DNA from: Clavibacter lycopersici
Lineage (GTDB): Bacteria; Actinomycetota; Actinomycetes; Actinomycetales; Microbacteriaceae
Direction: 5' to 3'
Length of the DNA: 32,877 bases
Assembly (NCBI RefSeq): GCF_003576405.1
Contig: NZ_QWGT01000004.1
Coordinates: 1-32,877 of the forward strand
The notes beneath the pieces were generated by a model. That model did no database searches, was not told the DNA's origin, and was given only the letters and a program-made list of their open reading frames with translations. The position numbers were made by a program, and so were the translations under genes. This document shows positions 9,246 to 15,320 of this stretch, piece after piece; position 1 is the first letter of the stretch, and the number at the start of each line of letters is the position of its first letter.

Positions 9246-9938
9246 TCATCGGGTCTGCGGGGTCGGGATGGCCGTGGCCGTGGCCGTGGCCGTGGCCGAC
9301 GCTAGCCCGGAGCCCGCGCCCGTCGCGGGAGGCGCGCTCGGGGTCCCTGCGGTCACGCCGCCCTCGGCCTCCGCGGATCCCGGGATGGCCGATCCCGGGT
9401 CCACCGCGGCGGCGCCGTCCTGCGCGGTGGCGGCCTGGACGGCGGCCGCGCGCTTCGTCGGGTCGCTCTCGATGGTGAGCGGCACGCCGGTGAGGAGCGA
9501 GTTGCCGATGAGCGTGTCGGCGGTGAGCGGCGTGGTGGCCCCGTCCTTCGCCTGCGGCGTGCCCTGGATGGTGCCGTCGAGCGAGAGGAAGGAGGGCGAC
9601 GCGCTCGCGACCATTCCGAGCGCCTGCGCGTTGCGCGCCAGGTTCTGCGGGGAGGAGAGGCGGTCGACGTCCTCGGTGAGCGCCTGGTGCGTCCGGTCCA
9701 GCTCCTTCTGCTGCTGCTGCAGCGACTGGATCGCGTAGGCCCCGTCGGACAGGCCGATCGAGAGCAGGAGCTGCGCGAGGAGGACGGCGAAGAGCCCGCC
9801 GACGACGATCACCGCGTAGACGGTGCGCGGCCGTGCGCGGCGCTGGCCGCGGGTGGCGACGACCTCGATGTGGCGGGTCGCGGGCTCGGCGGACGGCCGG
9901 ATCCGGGGACGCGCGGTCGCGCGTGCTGCATCGGTCAT
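9246..9938 (-). CDS. ftsL: FtsL-like septum protein with long Ala/Thr-rich tail
   Basis: This bitopic membrane protein sits where ftsL is found in dcw clusters; FtsL proteins help recruit and activate FtsW-FtsI. The 230-residue product has a basic N-terminus, one membrane helix (about 39-63), then a heptad-like segment with [14 protein letters not shown] (about 73-88) and the [17 protein letters not shown] pattern (about 95-111) seen in FtsL/DivIC proteins. After residue 115 comes a low-complexity Ala/Thr/Pro/Gly tail ending in alternating Ala-Thr. FtsL is often only 100-200 residues, so this tail is long. The ATG overlaps the rsmH stop as ATGA and has AGGAGG 9 nt upstream. Assignment rests on topology and position. 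Confidence 0.8.
   Translation of the reverse strand: MTDAARATARPRIRPSAEPATRHIEVVATRGQRRARPRTVYAVIVVGGLFAVLLAQLLLSIGLSDGAYAIQSLQQQQKELDRTHQALTEDVDRLSSPQNLARNAQALGMVASASPSFLSLDGTIQGTPQAKDGATTPLTADTLIGNSLLTGVPLTIESDPTKRAAAVQAATAQDGAAAVDPGSAIPGSAEAEGGVTAGTPSAPPATGAGSGLASATATATATAIPTPQTR
9271..9297. repeat. GCCGTG hexanucleotide repeat in the ftsL-like 3' end
   Basis: Four and a half direct copies of a 6-bp unit (GCCGTG on the plus strand) lie inside the coding sequence. They encode the alternating Ala-Thr run near the C-terminus. The unit is a multiple of three, so slippage would change tail length without shifting the frame. Confidence 0.85.
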
Positions 9939-10891
9939 GCGTGTCGCCTCCTGGCTCGTTCGGCGGCGCGCAACCGGACGGAAGCGGCGCGGGGGTTGCG
10001 GGCGATCTCGTGCTGGTCCGCGAGCTCGGCGCCGCGGACGAGGAGCTTCAGCTCGGGACGGTGCTCGGGGAGCTCGACGGGCAGGCCGACCGGCGCCGTG
10101 CTCGTGGAGCGGGCACGGAGCTCGCGCTTCACGATGCGGTCCTCGAGCGACTGGTACGACTCGACGACGACACGGCCTCCGACGGCCAGCCGGTCGATCG
10201 CCGCGGGCATGGCGCGGGCGAGCACGCTCAGCTCCTGGTTGACCTCGATGCGCAGCGCCTGGAAGACGCGCTTGGCCGGGTGACCCGCGCGCTGCACGGC
10301 AGCCGGCGTCGCCTGCTGGATGATCTCCACGAGCCGCGCCGACGTCGTGATGGGCTCCACCTCGCGCGCCTGCACGATGCGGCTGGCGTAGCGCGGGGCG
10401 AGCTTCTCCTCGCCGTAGTCGTAGAAGATCCGGCGCAGCTCGAGCTCGTCGTACTCGGCGACCACCTGCGCGGCGGTGAGCCCGGCCGTGCCGTCCATGC
10501 GCATGTCGAGCGGCGCGTCCTGCGAGTAGGAGAACCCGCGCTCCACGCGGTCGAGCTGCAGCGACGAGACGCCGAGGTCGAAGAACACGCCCTGGACCTC
10601 GCCGATGCCGAGCCCGTCGAGCGCGCGCCCGATGCCGTCGTAGACCGTGTGCACGAGGTGGACCCGGTCGCCGAACCGCGCGAGCCGCTCCCCCGCGATG
10701 GCGAGGGCGTCGGGATCGCGGTCGAGACCGACGAGGCGGAGCCCGGGCAGCGCGTCGAGGAACGCCTCGGAGTGGCCGGCCATCCCGAGGGTGGCGTCCA
10801 CCAGCACGGCGCCCTCGCCCTGCAGGGCGGGGGCGAGCAGCTCGAGGCACCGGTCGAGGAGGACGGGGGTGTGGATGTCGTCGAGGGCCAT
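9935..10891 (-). CDS. rsmH: RsmH (MraW), 16S rRNA m4C1402 methyltransferase
   Basis: RsmH methylates N4 of C1402 in 16S rRNA at the ribosomal P site, using S-adenosylmethionine. The 318-residue product begins [13 protein letters not shown] and has the SAM-binding motif [15 protein letters not shown] (about 30-44), where the family usually has a second glycine in place of Ala, then [21 protein letters not shown] and [16 protein letters not shown]. It follows mraZ after a 103-bp gap, the usual order at the head of dcw clusters. Its TGA stop overlaps the ftsL-like ATG. The ATG at 10891 has a purine-rich AGCGGGA upstream. Confidence 0.96.
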   Translation of the reverse strand: MALDDIHTPVLLDRCLELLAPALQGEGAVLVDATLGMAGHSEAFLDALPGLRLVGLDRDPDALAIAGERLARFGDRVHLVHTVYDGIGRALDGLGIGEVQGVFFDLGVSSLQLDRVERGFSYSQDAPLDMRMDGTAGLTAAQVVAEYDELELRRIFYDYGEEKLAPRYASRIVQAREVEPITTSARLVEIIQQATPAAVQRAGHPAKRVFQALRIEVNQELSVLARAMPAAIDRLAVGGRVVVESYQSLEDRIVKRELRARSTSTAPVGLPVELPEHRPELKLLVRGAELADQHEIARNPRAASVRLRAAERARRRHA

Positions 10892-10994
10892 GGCATCCCG
10901 CTGTCCTGTCCGCGGCTCCTGATCCCCATCCGTCCCGACCTGCCACCGGGGAAGTGCGGCAGGGCGTCGGACGGCTGGGAGTCAGGGGCCGGGG

Positions 10995-11426
10995 TCAGAA
11001 CAGGCCGGGGATCACCTCCTCCGCGGTGTCGGCGAACGCGCTCTCGTTGGCGGTGAGGTACTCGTCCCACGTGCCGGCGTCCCAGATCTCGACGCGGCTG
11101 CCCGCGCCGATGACCGCGAGCTCGCGGTCGAGTCCCGCGTAGGTGCGGAGCGCCTGGGGGATGGTGATGCGGTGCTGCTTGTCCGGCGTCTCGGCGTTGG
11201 CCCCGGACAGGAAGACGCGCATGTAGTCCCGCGCCTGCTTGCTCGCGAGGGGCGCCTGGCGCATGCGGTCGTGCAGCTCCTCGAACTCGCGCGTCGTGAA
11301 CACGTAGATGCAGCGGTCCTGACCGCGGGTCATGACGACGCCGCCCTCGAGCTCGTCGCGGAACTTCGCGGGGAGGATGAGCCGCCCCTTGTCGTCGAGA
11401 CGGGGCGAGTGGGTGCCGAGGAACAC
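10995..11426 (-). CDS. mraZ: MraZ, dcw cluster transcription regulator
   Basis: MraZ is a DNA-binding protein with two SpoVT/AbrB-like halves that binds repeats upstream of its own gene. The 143-residue product starts [19 protein letters not shown], the first AbrB-like half, and contains [20 protein letters not shown] (about 75-94) in the second half. The GTG start at 11426 has AGGGGGT about 8 nt upstream. It is the first gene of the dcw cluster, and a matching direct-repeat operator lies 41-66 bp upstream of the start. Autoregulation is known for MraZ in other bacteria and is inferred here. Confidence 0.95.
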   Translation of the reverse strand: MFLGTHSPRLDDKGRLILPAKFRDELEGGVVMTRGQDRCIYVFTTREFEELHDRMRQAPLASKQARDYMRVFLSGANAETPDKQHRITIPQALRTYAGLDRELAVIGAGSRVEIWDAGTWDEYLTANESAFADTAEEVIPGLF

Positions 11427-11466
11427 ACCGACACCCCCTGTCTCTCCGGCCGTGGTTCAGGACTTG

Positions 11467-11492
11467 CTCCACTTTACTCCACAGCCCTCCAC
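11467..11492 (-). promoter_or_regulatory. Putative MraZ operator: three GTGGAG repeats, 10-bp period
   Basis: Reading the minus strand towards mraZ, GTGGAG occurs three times at exact 10-bp spacing (plus-strand CTCCAC at 11467, 11477 and 11487). A fourth degenerate copy (CTGGCG) lies one period further upstream at 11497-11502. MraZ is known to bind short G-rich direct repeats with one-turn spacing. A possible -10 box, TAAAGT, lies between two copies (11476-11471), which would place bound MraZ on the promoter. Confidence 0.8.
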
Positions 11493-11617
11493 CCACCGCC
11501 AGCACTCGGCGGTGAATTCGCGGTGCGTGTCCCCCGATCCCCGTGGATCCGGGCCGCATCGCGCGGGGAGGGAAGTGGAGGAGGATCCGGCCCCCGGCGC
11601 GCCGCGGACATGCGGAA

Positions 11618-11655
11618 GCGCCCTGCGCGCGGTCAGGGGACAGCGCGCAGGGCGC
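11618..11655. terminator. Perfect 13-bp stem-loop downstream of the DUF3040 gene
   Basis: GCGCCCTGCGCGC (11618-11630) pairs perfectly with 11643-11655 around a 12-nt loop. It is one of two strong hairpins between the DUF3040 stop and the mraZ promoter. No clear T-run follows on either strand. Termination of DUF3040 transcription is inferred. Confidence 0.5.
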
Positions 11656-11689
11656 GAGGGAGGGAACGGGAGGCGAGTCTGGACGACGG

Positions 11690-11723
11690 AAGGGGCCGAT
11701 CCCGGTGTCGGGATCGGCCCCTT
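11690..11723 (-). terminator. Rho-independent-type terminator of the DUF3040 gene
   Basis: AAGGGGCCGATCCCG (11690-11704) pairs perfectly over 15 bp with 11709-11723 around a 4-nt loop. It lies 43 bp beyond the DUF3040 stop on the minus strand, and TTCC follows the stem. The stem is strong and the U-tract poor, as is common in high-GC actinobacteria. Confidence 0.75.
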
Positions 11724-11765
11724 CGGGTCGAGTGGAGGGCGGTGGAGGACCGCCTCAGCGGGAGG

Positions 11766-12158
11766 TCAGTCCTGACCGCCCTGGCGCTTCTCCCAGCGCT
11801 CGTTGATGCGGTCCATGAAGGAGGACGACGATGCAGGGCGCTTGCCCTGTCCGCGGCTCGGTGCACGGCCGGCCGCCGGGGCGGAGGCCTCCGCAGCCGA
11901 CTCACGCGGGCTGAAGATGAGGAGGGCCCCCACGATCATGATCGCGAAGCCGAGGATGCCGATGACGGCCAGCTTGGTGATGACGCCGGCAGCCAGGGCG
12001 GCGATGCCCAGGACGATGACGAGCACCCCCACGACGACCATCGTGTAGTTGGGTCTGCTGCGGCGGCCGCTGACGGTCGCCACGAAGTCTGCGTCGTTGT
12101 GATAGAGGCTTCGCTCCATCTCCTCCAGCAGGCGCTGCTCTTGCTCGGAAAGCGGCAT
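11766..12158 (-). CDS. DUF3040 family small membrane protein
   Basis: The 130-residue product begins MPLSEQEQRLLEEMERSLYH, the conserved opening of actinobacterial DUF3040 proteins. It then has two membrane helices (about 40-58 and 62-83), followed by an Ala/Ser-rich basic tail ending near SFMDRINERWEKRQGG. The family's function is unknown; its members are often found near dcw genes. The ATG at 12158 was chosen because GAGGGG is 6 nt upstream; the adjacent ATG at 12161 would be only 3 nt away. A TAGAAT -10 box lies upstream and a strong terminator hairpin downstream, so it is probably monocistronic. Confidence 0.9.
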   Translation of the reverse strand: MPLSEQEQRLLEEMERSLYHNDADFVATVSGRRSRPNYTMVVVGVLVIVLGIAALAAGVITKLAVIGILGFAIMIVGALLIFSPRESAAEASAPAAGRAPSRGQGKRPASSSSFMDRINERWEKRQGGQD

Positions 12159-12204
12159 CATGTTCCCCTCAGGCTCGGGACGACGCGTTGGTGTTCACCC
12201 TGGA

Positions 12205-12210
12205 ATTCTA
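12205..12210 (-). promoter_or_regulatory. -10 box (TAGAAT) for the DUF3040 gene
   Basis: TAGAAT on the minus strand matches TANNNT and lies 47 nt before the DUF3040 start. No convincing -35 is visible. The divergent -10 of the polyprenyl synthase gene is only about 17 bp away. Confidence 0.55.
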
Positions 12211-12226
12211 GCTCCCTGCCCCTGGC

Positions 12227-12232
12227 TAGGCT
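12227..12232 (+). promoter_or_regulatory. -10 box (TAGGCT) for a leaderless polyprenyl synthase mRNA
   Basis: TAGGCT ends exactly 6 nt before the GTG start at 12239, and no Shine-Dalgarno lies in between. This spacing predicts transcription starting at or next to the G of GTG. The -35 region is not recognisable. Confidence 0.6.
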
Positions 12233-12238
12233 AGGCGA

Positions 12239-13360
12239 GTGCCCGAAAGCGACCGCCTCGTCAGCCACGTCCAGACCCGCCTCGACGACTTCCTGGCGGC
12301 GCAGGCGGCGGGACTCCGGGAGATCAGCCTGGATCTTGTGCCCATCCAGGAGTTCTCCTCGGATCTGCTGAGAGGCGGCAAGCGCTTCCGCGCGCAGTTC
12401 TGCTACTGGGGATGGCGATCGGTCATCGACCTCGAGCCCTCACCCGCCGGACGCCCGCAGGGCGAGGAGCGCCCGGGCTACCGCGCGGTCGTCGGCGTCG
12501 CGGCCGGCCTCGAGATCTTCCACGCCGCGGCGCTCGTCCACGACGACATCATCGACCGCTCCGACACGCGGCGGGGCCGCCCCGCCGCCCACCGGCGCTT
12601 CGAGACGCTGCATGCCGCCGGCGGCTGGGGCGGATCCTCGGCGGGCTTCGGCGAGGCCGGCGCGATCCTCCTCGGCGACCTCCTGCTCGGATGGAGCGAC
12701 GAGCTCCTCATCGACTCCCTCCTGGCGCTCGCGGACGGGTCGTCAGCCCGCGCGACCCGGGCGGAGCTCGCGACCATGCGGACCCAGGTGACGCTCGGCC
12801 AGTACCTCGACGTGCTCGAGGAGGTCGCCTGGCCGACCGTCCCCGAGGACGACACCCTCGCCCGCGCGCACAACGTGATCGTCTACAAGTCGGCGAAGTA
12901 CAGCATCGAGGCGCCGCTCGTCGTGGGCGCGAGCCTCGCGGGGGCGACGGCCGAGCAGGTCGCGGCGCTCCGGTCCGTCGGCCTGCCGCTCGGCATCGCG
13001 TTCCAGCTGCGCGACGACGTGCTCGGCGTGTTCGGCGACAGCGCCGTGACGGGCAAGCCCAGCGGCGACGACCTCAGGGAGGGGAAGCGCACCGTCCTCA
13101 TCGCGCTGGCCCGACGCCGGCTGCCGGACGGCGTGCGCCGCACGGTCGACGCGCTCCTCGGGGATCCGGATCTCGACGACGAGCAGATCCGCGCGCTCCA
13201 GTCGATCCTGCGCGAGAGCGGAGCCCTCGACGAGGTGGAGGGAATGATCGCCCGTCACGTGCGGGAGTCCCTCGCGGCGCTGCGCGACGCCCCGATCGGC
13301 GCGCGCGCCAGGAACCAGCTCGAGCTCCTCGTGGACAGCGTCACGCGCCGCGTCACCTGA
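12239..13360 (+). CDS. idsA: Polyprenyl (geranylgeranyl-type) diphosphate synthase
   Basis: This trans-isoprenyl diphosphate synthase condenses isopentenyl diphosphate with allylic diphosphates. The 373-residue product has the substrate-contact segment GGKRFRAQFCYWGW (about 46-59), the first Asp-rich motif in LVHDDIIDRSDTRRGRP (about 99-115), and the second in FQLRDDVLGVFGD (about 256-268), where the last Asp is Gly as in many IdsA-type enzymes. Chain length cannot be read reliably from sequence; C20 is usual for this group. The neighbouring Rv2175c-like, pknL and aroG genes match the surroundings of mycobacterial idsA2. The GTG start has no Shine-Dalgarno and appears leaderless. Confidence 0.9.
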   Translation: MPESDRLVSHVQTRLDDFLAAQAAGLREISLDLVPIQEFSSDLLRGGKRFRAQFCYWGWRSVIDLEPSPAGRPQGEERPGYRAVVGVAAGLEIFHAAALVHDDIIDRSDTRRGRPAAHRRFETLHAAGGWGGSSAGFGEAGAILLGDLLLGWSDELLIDSLLALADGSSARATRAELATMRTQVTLGQYLDVLEEVAWPTVPEDDTLARAHNVIVYKSAKYSIEAPLVVGASLAGATAEQVAALRSVGLPLGIAFQLRDDVLGVFGDSAVTGKPSGDDLREGKRTVLIALARRRLPDGVRRTVDALLGDPDLDDEQIRALQSILRESGALDEVEGMIARHVRESLAALRDAPIGARARNQLELLVDSVTRRVT

Positions 13361-13411
13361 CCGGACCCCGAGGCGCCGGCCGCGGACGACGGGAGGTCGC
13401 CAGGGGTGGGA

Positions 13412-13753
13412 TCAGGCGCTGGCCTGGGCCACCCGACGCACCTCGGCCTTGCGCCCCGCGAGCAGGGCATCTACGGGAGCGGCGCCGAGGCTCGGCTCCT
13501 CGGTGAGGAGCCACCGCATGGCCTCCTCGTCGGTGAAGCCGTTGTCACCGAGCACCATGATCGTGCCCCGCAGCTCGGACAGCGGCTCGCCGTCGCGCAG
13601 GAACACGGCCGGCACCTTGAGCACGCCGTCGAGGCGGACGGCCAGGAGCCGCCGGTCCTCGATGAGCCGGCGGACGCGGCTGACGGTGAGACCCAGCAGG
13701 TCGACGAGATCGGGGACGGTCAACCACTCACGGTCGGCATAGGGCTCGTTCAC
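13412..13753 (-). CDS. Rv2175c-like winged-helix DNA-binding protein
   Basis: The 113-residue product has an N-terminal helix-turn-helix (WLTVPDLVDLLGLTVSRVRRLI, about residues 10-31), a wing-like VRLDGVLKVPAVFL, and a C-terminal region GTIMVLGDNGFTDEEAMRWLL typical of the Rv2175c family. In M. tuberculosis, Rv2175c is a DNA-binding substrate of the adjacent kinase PknL. Here the HTH starts almost at the N-terminus, so the longer N-terminal tail carrying the mycobacterial phospho-threonine is missing. The GTG start at 13753 has GAGG only 1 nt upstream, so the start is uncertain. It is convergent with the polyprenyl synthase gene and divergent from the LysM gene. Confidence 0.85.
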   Translation of the reverse strand: MNEPYADREWLTVPDLVDLLGLTVSRVRRLIEDRRLLAVRLDGVLKVPAVFLRDGEPLSELRGTIMVLGDNGFTDEEAMRWLLTEEPSLGAAPVDALLAGRKAEVRRVAQASA

Positions 13754-13909
13754 GCCTCACATGCTGGCACGTCCGGGGCCGCCGCCGGAACGGGGCCCCG
13801 GATCGGCAGCCCCTGCGGGCCTCGGACGCTGCCTATCCGCCGAACACGCGTGTCGCAGTTCACTCCAGTCCCATCCGTCACTTATGTGCGCATTCCTCTC
13901 CCTGCGTGT

Positions 13910-13915
13910 TAACGT
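13910..13915 (+). promoter_or_regulatory. Possible -10 box (TAACGT) for the LysM protein gene
   Basis: The 210-bp gap 13754-13963 between the divergent Rv2175c-like and LysM genes holds few signals. TAACGT lies 48 bp before the LysM start and predicts a leader of about 40 nt. An 8-bp palindrome TGTGCGCA sits at 13885-13892. No clear -35 box or riboswitch-like structure was recognised. Confidence 0.4.
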
Positions 13916-13963
13916 GGAACACCTGCATCAGGGAATCGTGCACGACGGCCGGAGTAGACCAAC

Positions 13964-15238
13964 ATGCCCATGACCGAACCCACCCCTCCTCGCGACCCCC
14001 GCCGGTCCTCGGACACCGCCACCGGACGCTCGGCGAATCGCCGCTCCAAGGCGCTGCTCGCGACGATGCCCATCGTGCTCGTCGGCTCCCTCGCGGTGAG
14101 CCTCGGCATGGCGACGCCCGCCGAGGCCGCGCCGGTCAAGCGGGTCCCGAAGGCGAAGTCCGGCCCCGCGCAGACGAAGCTCCCCCGGGTCGCGGCCCCG
14201 ACGGCCGCCCCCGCCGCGGCGCCCATGGTCGCCGCGCCCTCGACGTACGTCGTCGAGCAGGGCGACACGGTCTCGAGCATCGCCGGACGCTTCGGCCTCT
14301 CCACCGCGTCCGTGCTGGCGCAGAACGGTCTCGGCTGGAAGACGACCATCTTCCCCGGCCAGACGCTCATGCTCGGCGGCTCCGGCGCCTCGAGCCCGGC
14401 ACCGGCCGCGGCGTCCACGGGATCGGGCACGAGCTACACCGTCGTCGCAGGCGACACGGTCTCCGGCATCGCCGGCAAGCACGGCGTCTCCACGTCGTCC
14501 GTCCTCCAGGCCAACGGCCTGCAGGCCACGAGCACGATCTTCCCCGGCAACCGCCTGACGATCCCGGGTGCCGCGACCGCCGCCGCGCCTGCTGCGCCCG
14601 CCGTCCCGGCCAGCGCCTCGCCGGCCGCCACGCAGGGCCTCTCCGGCACCCACACGATCGAGACCGGCGACACGCTGCACAGCATCGCGAAGGAGTCCGG
14701 CGTCACCGTCCAGGACCTCCTCAACGCCAACGGCCTCAACTGGTCGAGCATCATCTACGCGGGCAGCAAGCTGACCATCCCGCACGCGTCCACCGCTGTG
14801 GTGCAGGTGGCGTCGCTGAACGGGACGACGATCATGACCGACGAGATGCGCCGCAACGCGCGCGTCATCGTCCAGGTCGGCCGCTCCGCCGGAGTGAGCG
14901 ACTACGGCCTCGTCATCGCGCTGGCCACCGCCGCGCAGGAGTCCACGCTCCGCAACCTCGACTGGGGGGACCGCGACTCGATCGGCCTGTTCCAGCAGCG
15001 CCCGAGCCAGGGCTGGGGCCAGCCCGCGGACCTCAACGACCCCGTGTACGCATCGCGTGCGTTCTTCGGCGGCAGCGTGAACCCGAACCCGGGCGCCACG
15101 CGCGGCCTCCTCGACATCGCCGGCTGGAAGTCGATGACCGTGACGCAGGCGGCGCAGGCCGTGCAGTACTCCGCGTACCCGGACGCGTACGCCAAGTGGG
15201 AGGCATCCGCCTGGGCGTGGCTCGACGAGATCGGCTGA
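13964..15238 (+). CDS. Secreted triple-LysM protein with lysozyme-like C-terminal domain
   Basis: The 424-residue product has a signal peptide (basic RRSK near 26-29, hydrophobic 31-50, cleavage likely after an Ala near 55-57). Three LysM peptidoglycan-binding repeats follow at about 94-138, 157-201 and 229-273, joined by Ala/Pro/Ser linkers, with a globular domain at about 295-424. That last domain contains ALATAAQESTLRNLDWGDRD and SIGLFQQRPSQGWG, resembling lysozyme/transglycosylase-like domains of actinobacterial wall proteins; Glu326 is a candidate catalytic residue. A wall-remodelling role is inferred; the domain could instead be structural. ATG 13964 (GGAG about 9 nt upstream) or ATG 13970 could be the start. 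It lies just before the PASTA kinase gene. Confidence 0.88.
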   Translation: MPMTEPTPPRDPRRSSDTATGRSANRRSKALLATMPIVLVGSLAVSLGMATPAEAAPVKRVPKAKSGPAQTKLPRVAAPTAAPAAAPMVAAPSTYVVEQGDTVSSIAGRFGLSTASVLAQNGLGWKTTIFPGQTLMLGGSGASSPAPAAASTGSGTSYTVVAGDTVSGIAGKHGVSTSSVLQANGLQATSTIFPGNRLTIPGAATAAAPAAPAVPASASPAATQGLSGTHTIETGDTLHSIAKESGVTVQDLLNANGLNWSSIIYAGSKLTIPHASTAVVQVASLNGTTIMTDEMRRNARVIVQVGRSAGVSDYGLVIALATAAQESTLRNLDWGDRDSIGLFQQRPSQGWGQPADLNDPVYASRAFFGGSVNPNPGATRGLLDIAGWKSMTVTQAAQAVQYSAYPDAYAKWEASAWAWLDEIG

Positions 15239-15308
15239 CGCCGATCGCGAGGGGCACGCGCGCGGCGGCGCACCGGTGTGCCGAGGAGGCCCCGGCGGCC
15301 GCGATCCC

Positions 15309-15314
15309 TAGAAT
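15309..15314 (+). promoter_or_regulatory. -10 box (TAGAAT) for a leaderless pknL mRNA
   Basis: TAGAAT, close to the TATAAT consensus, ends exactly 6 nt before the GTG start at 15321, with no Shine-Dalgarno between. Transcription would start at the G of the start codon. The preceding 15239-15308 region has only a weak hairpin (15267-15282). Confidence 0.65.
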
Positions 15315-15320
15315 CGTCCA

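Noticed and set aside
4799-9478. A 1559-codon open frame on the plus strand across murF, murE and ftsI
   Set aside because: Antisense to conserved dcw genes, with low-complexity composition and no motifs.
13754-13963. Riboswitch upstream of the LysM gene, as seen before some actinobacterial wall hydrolases
   Set aside because: The predicted leader is only about 40 nt and no conserved aptamer-like pairing was found.
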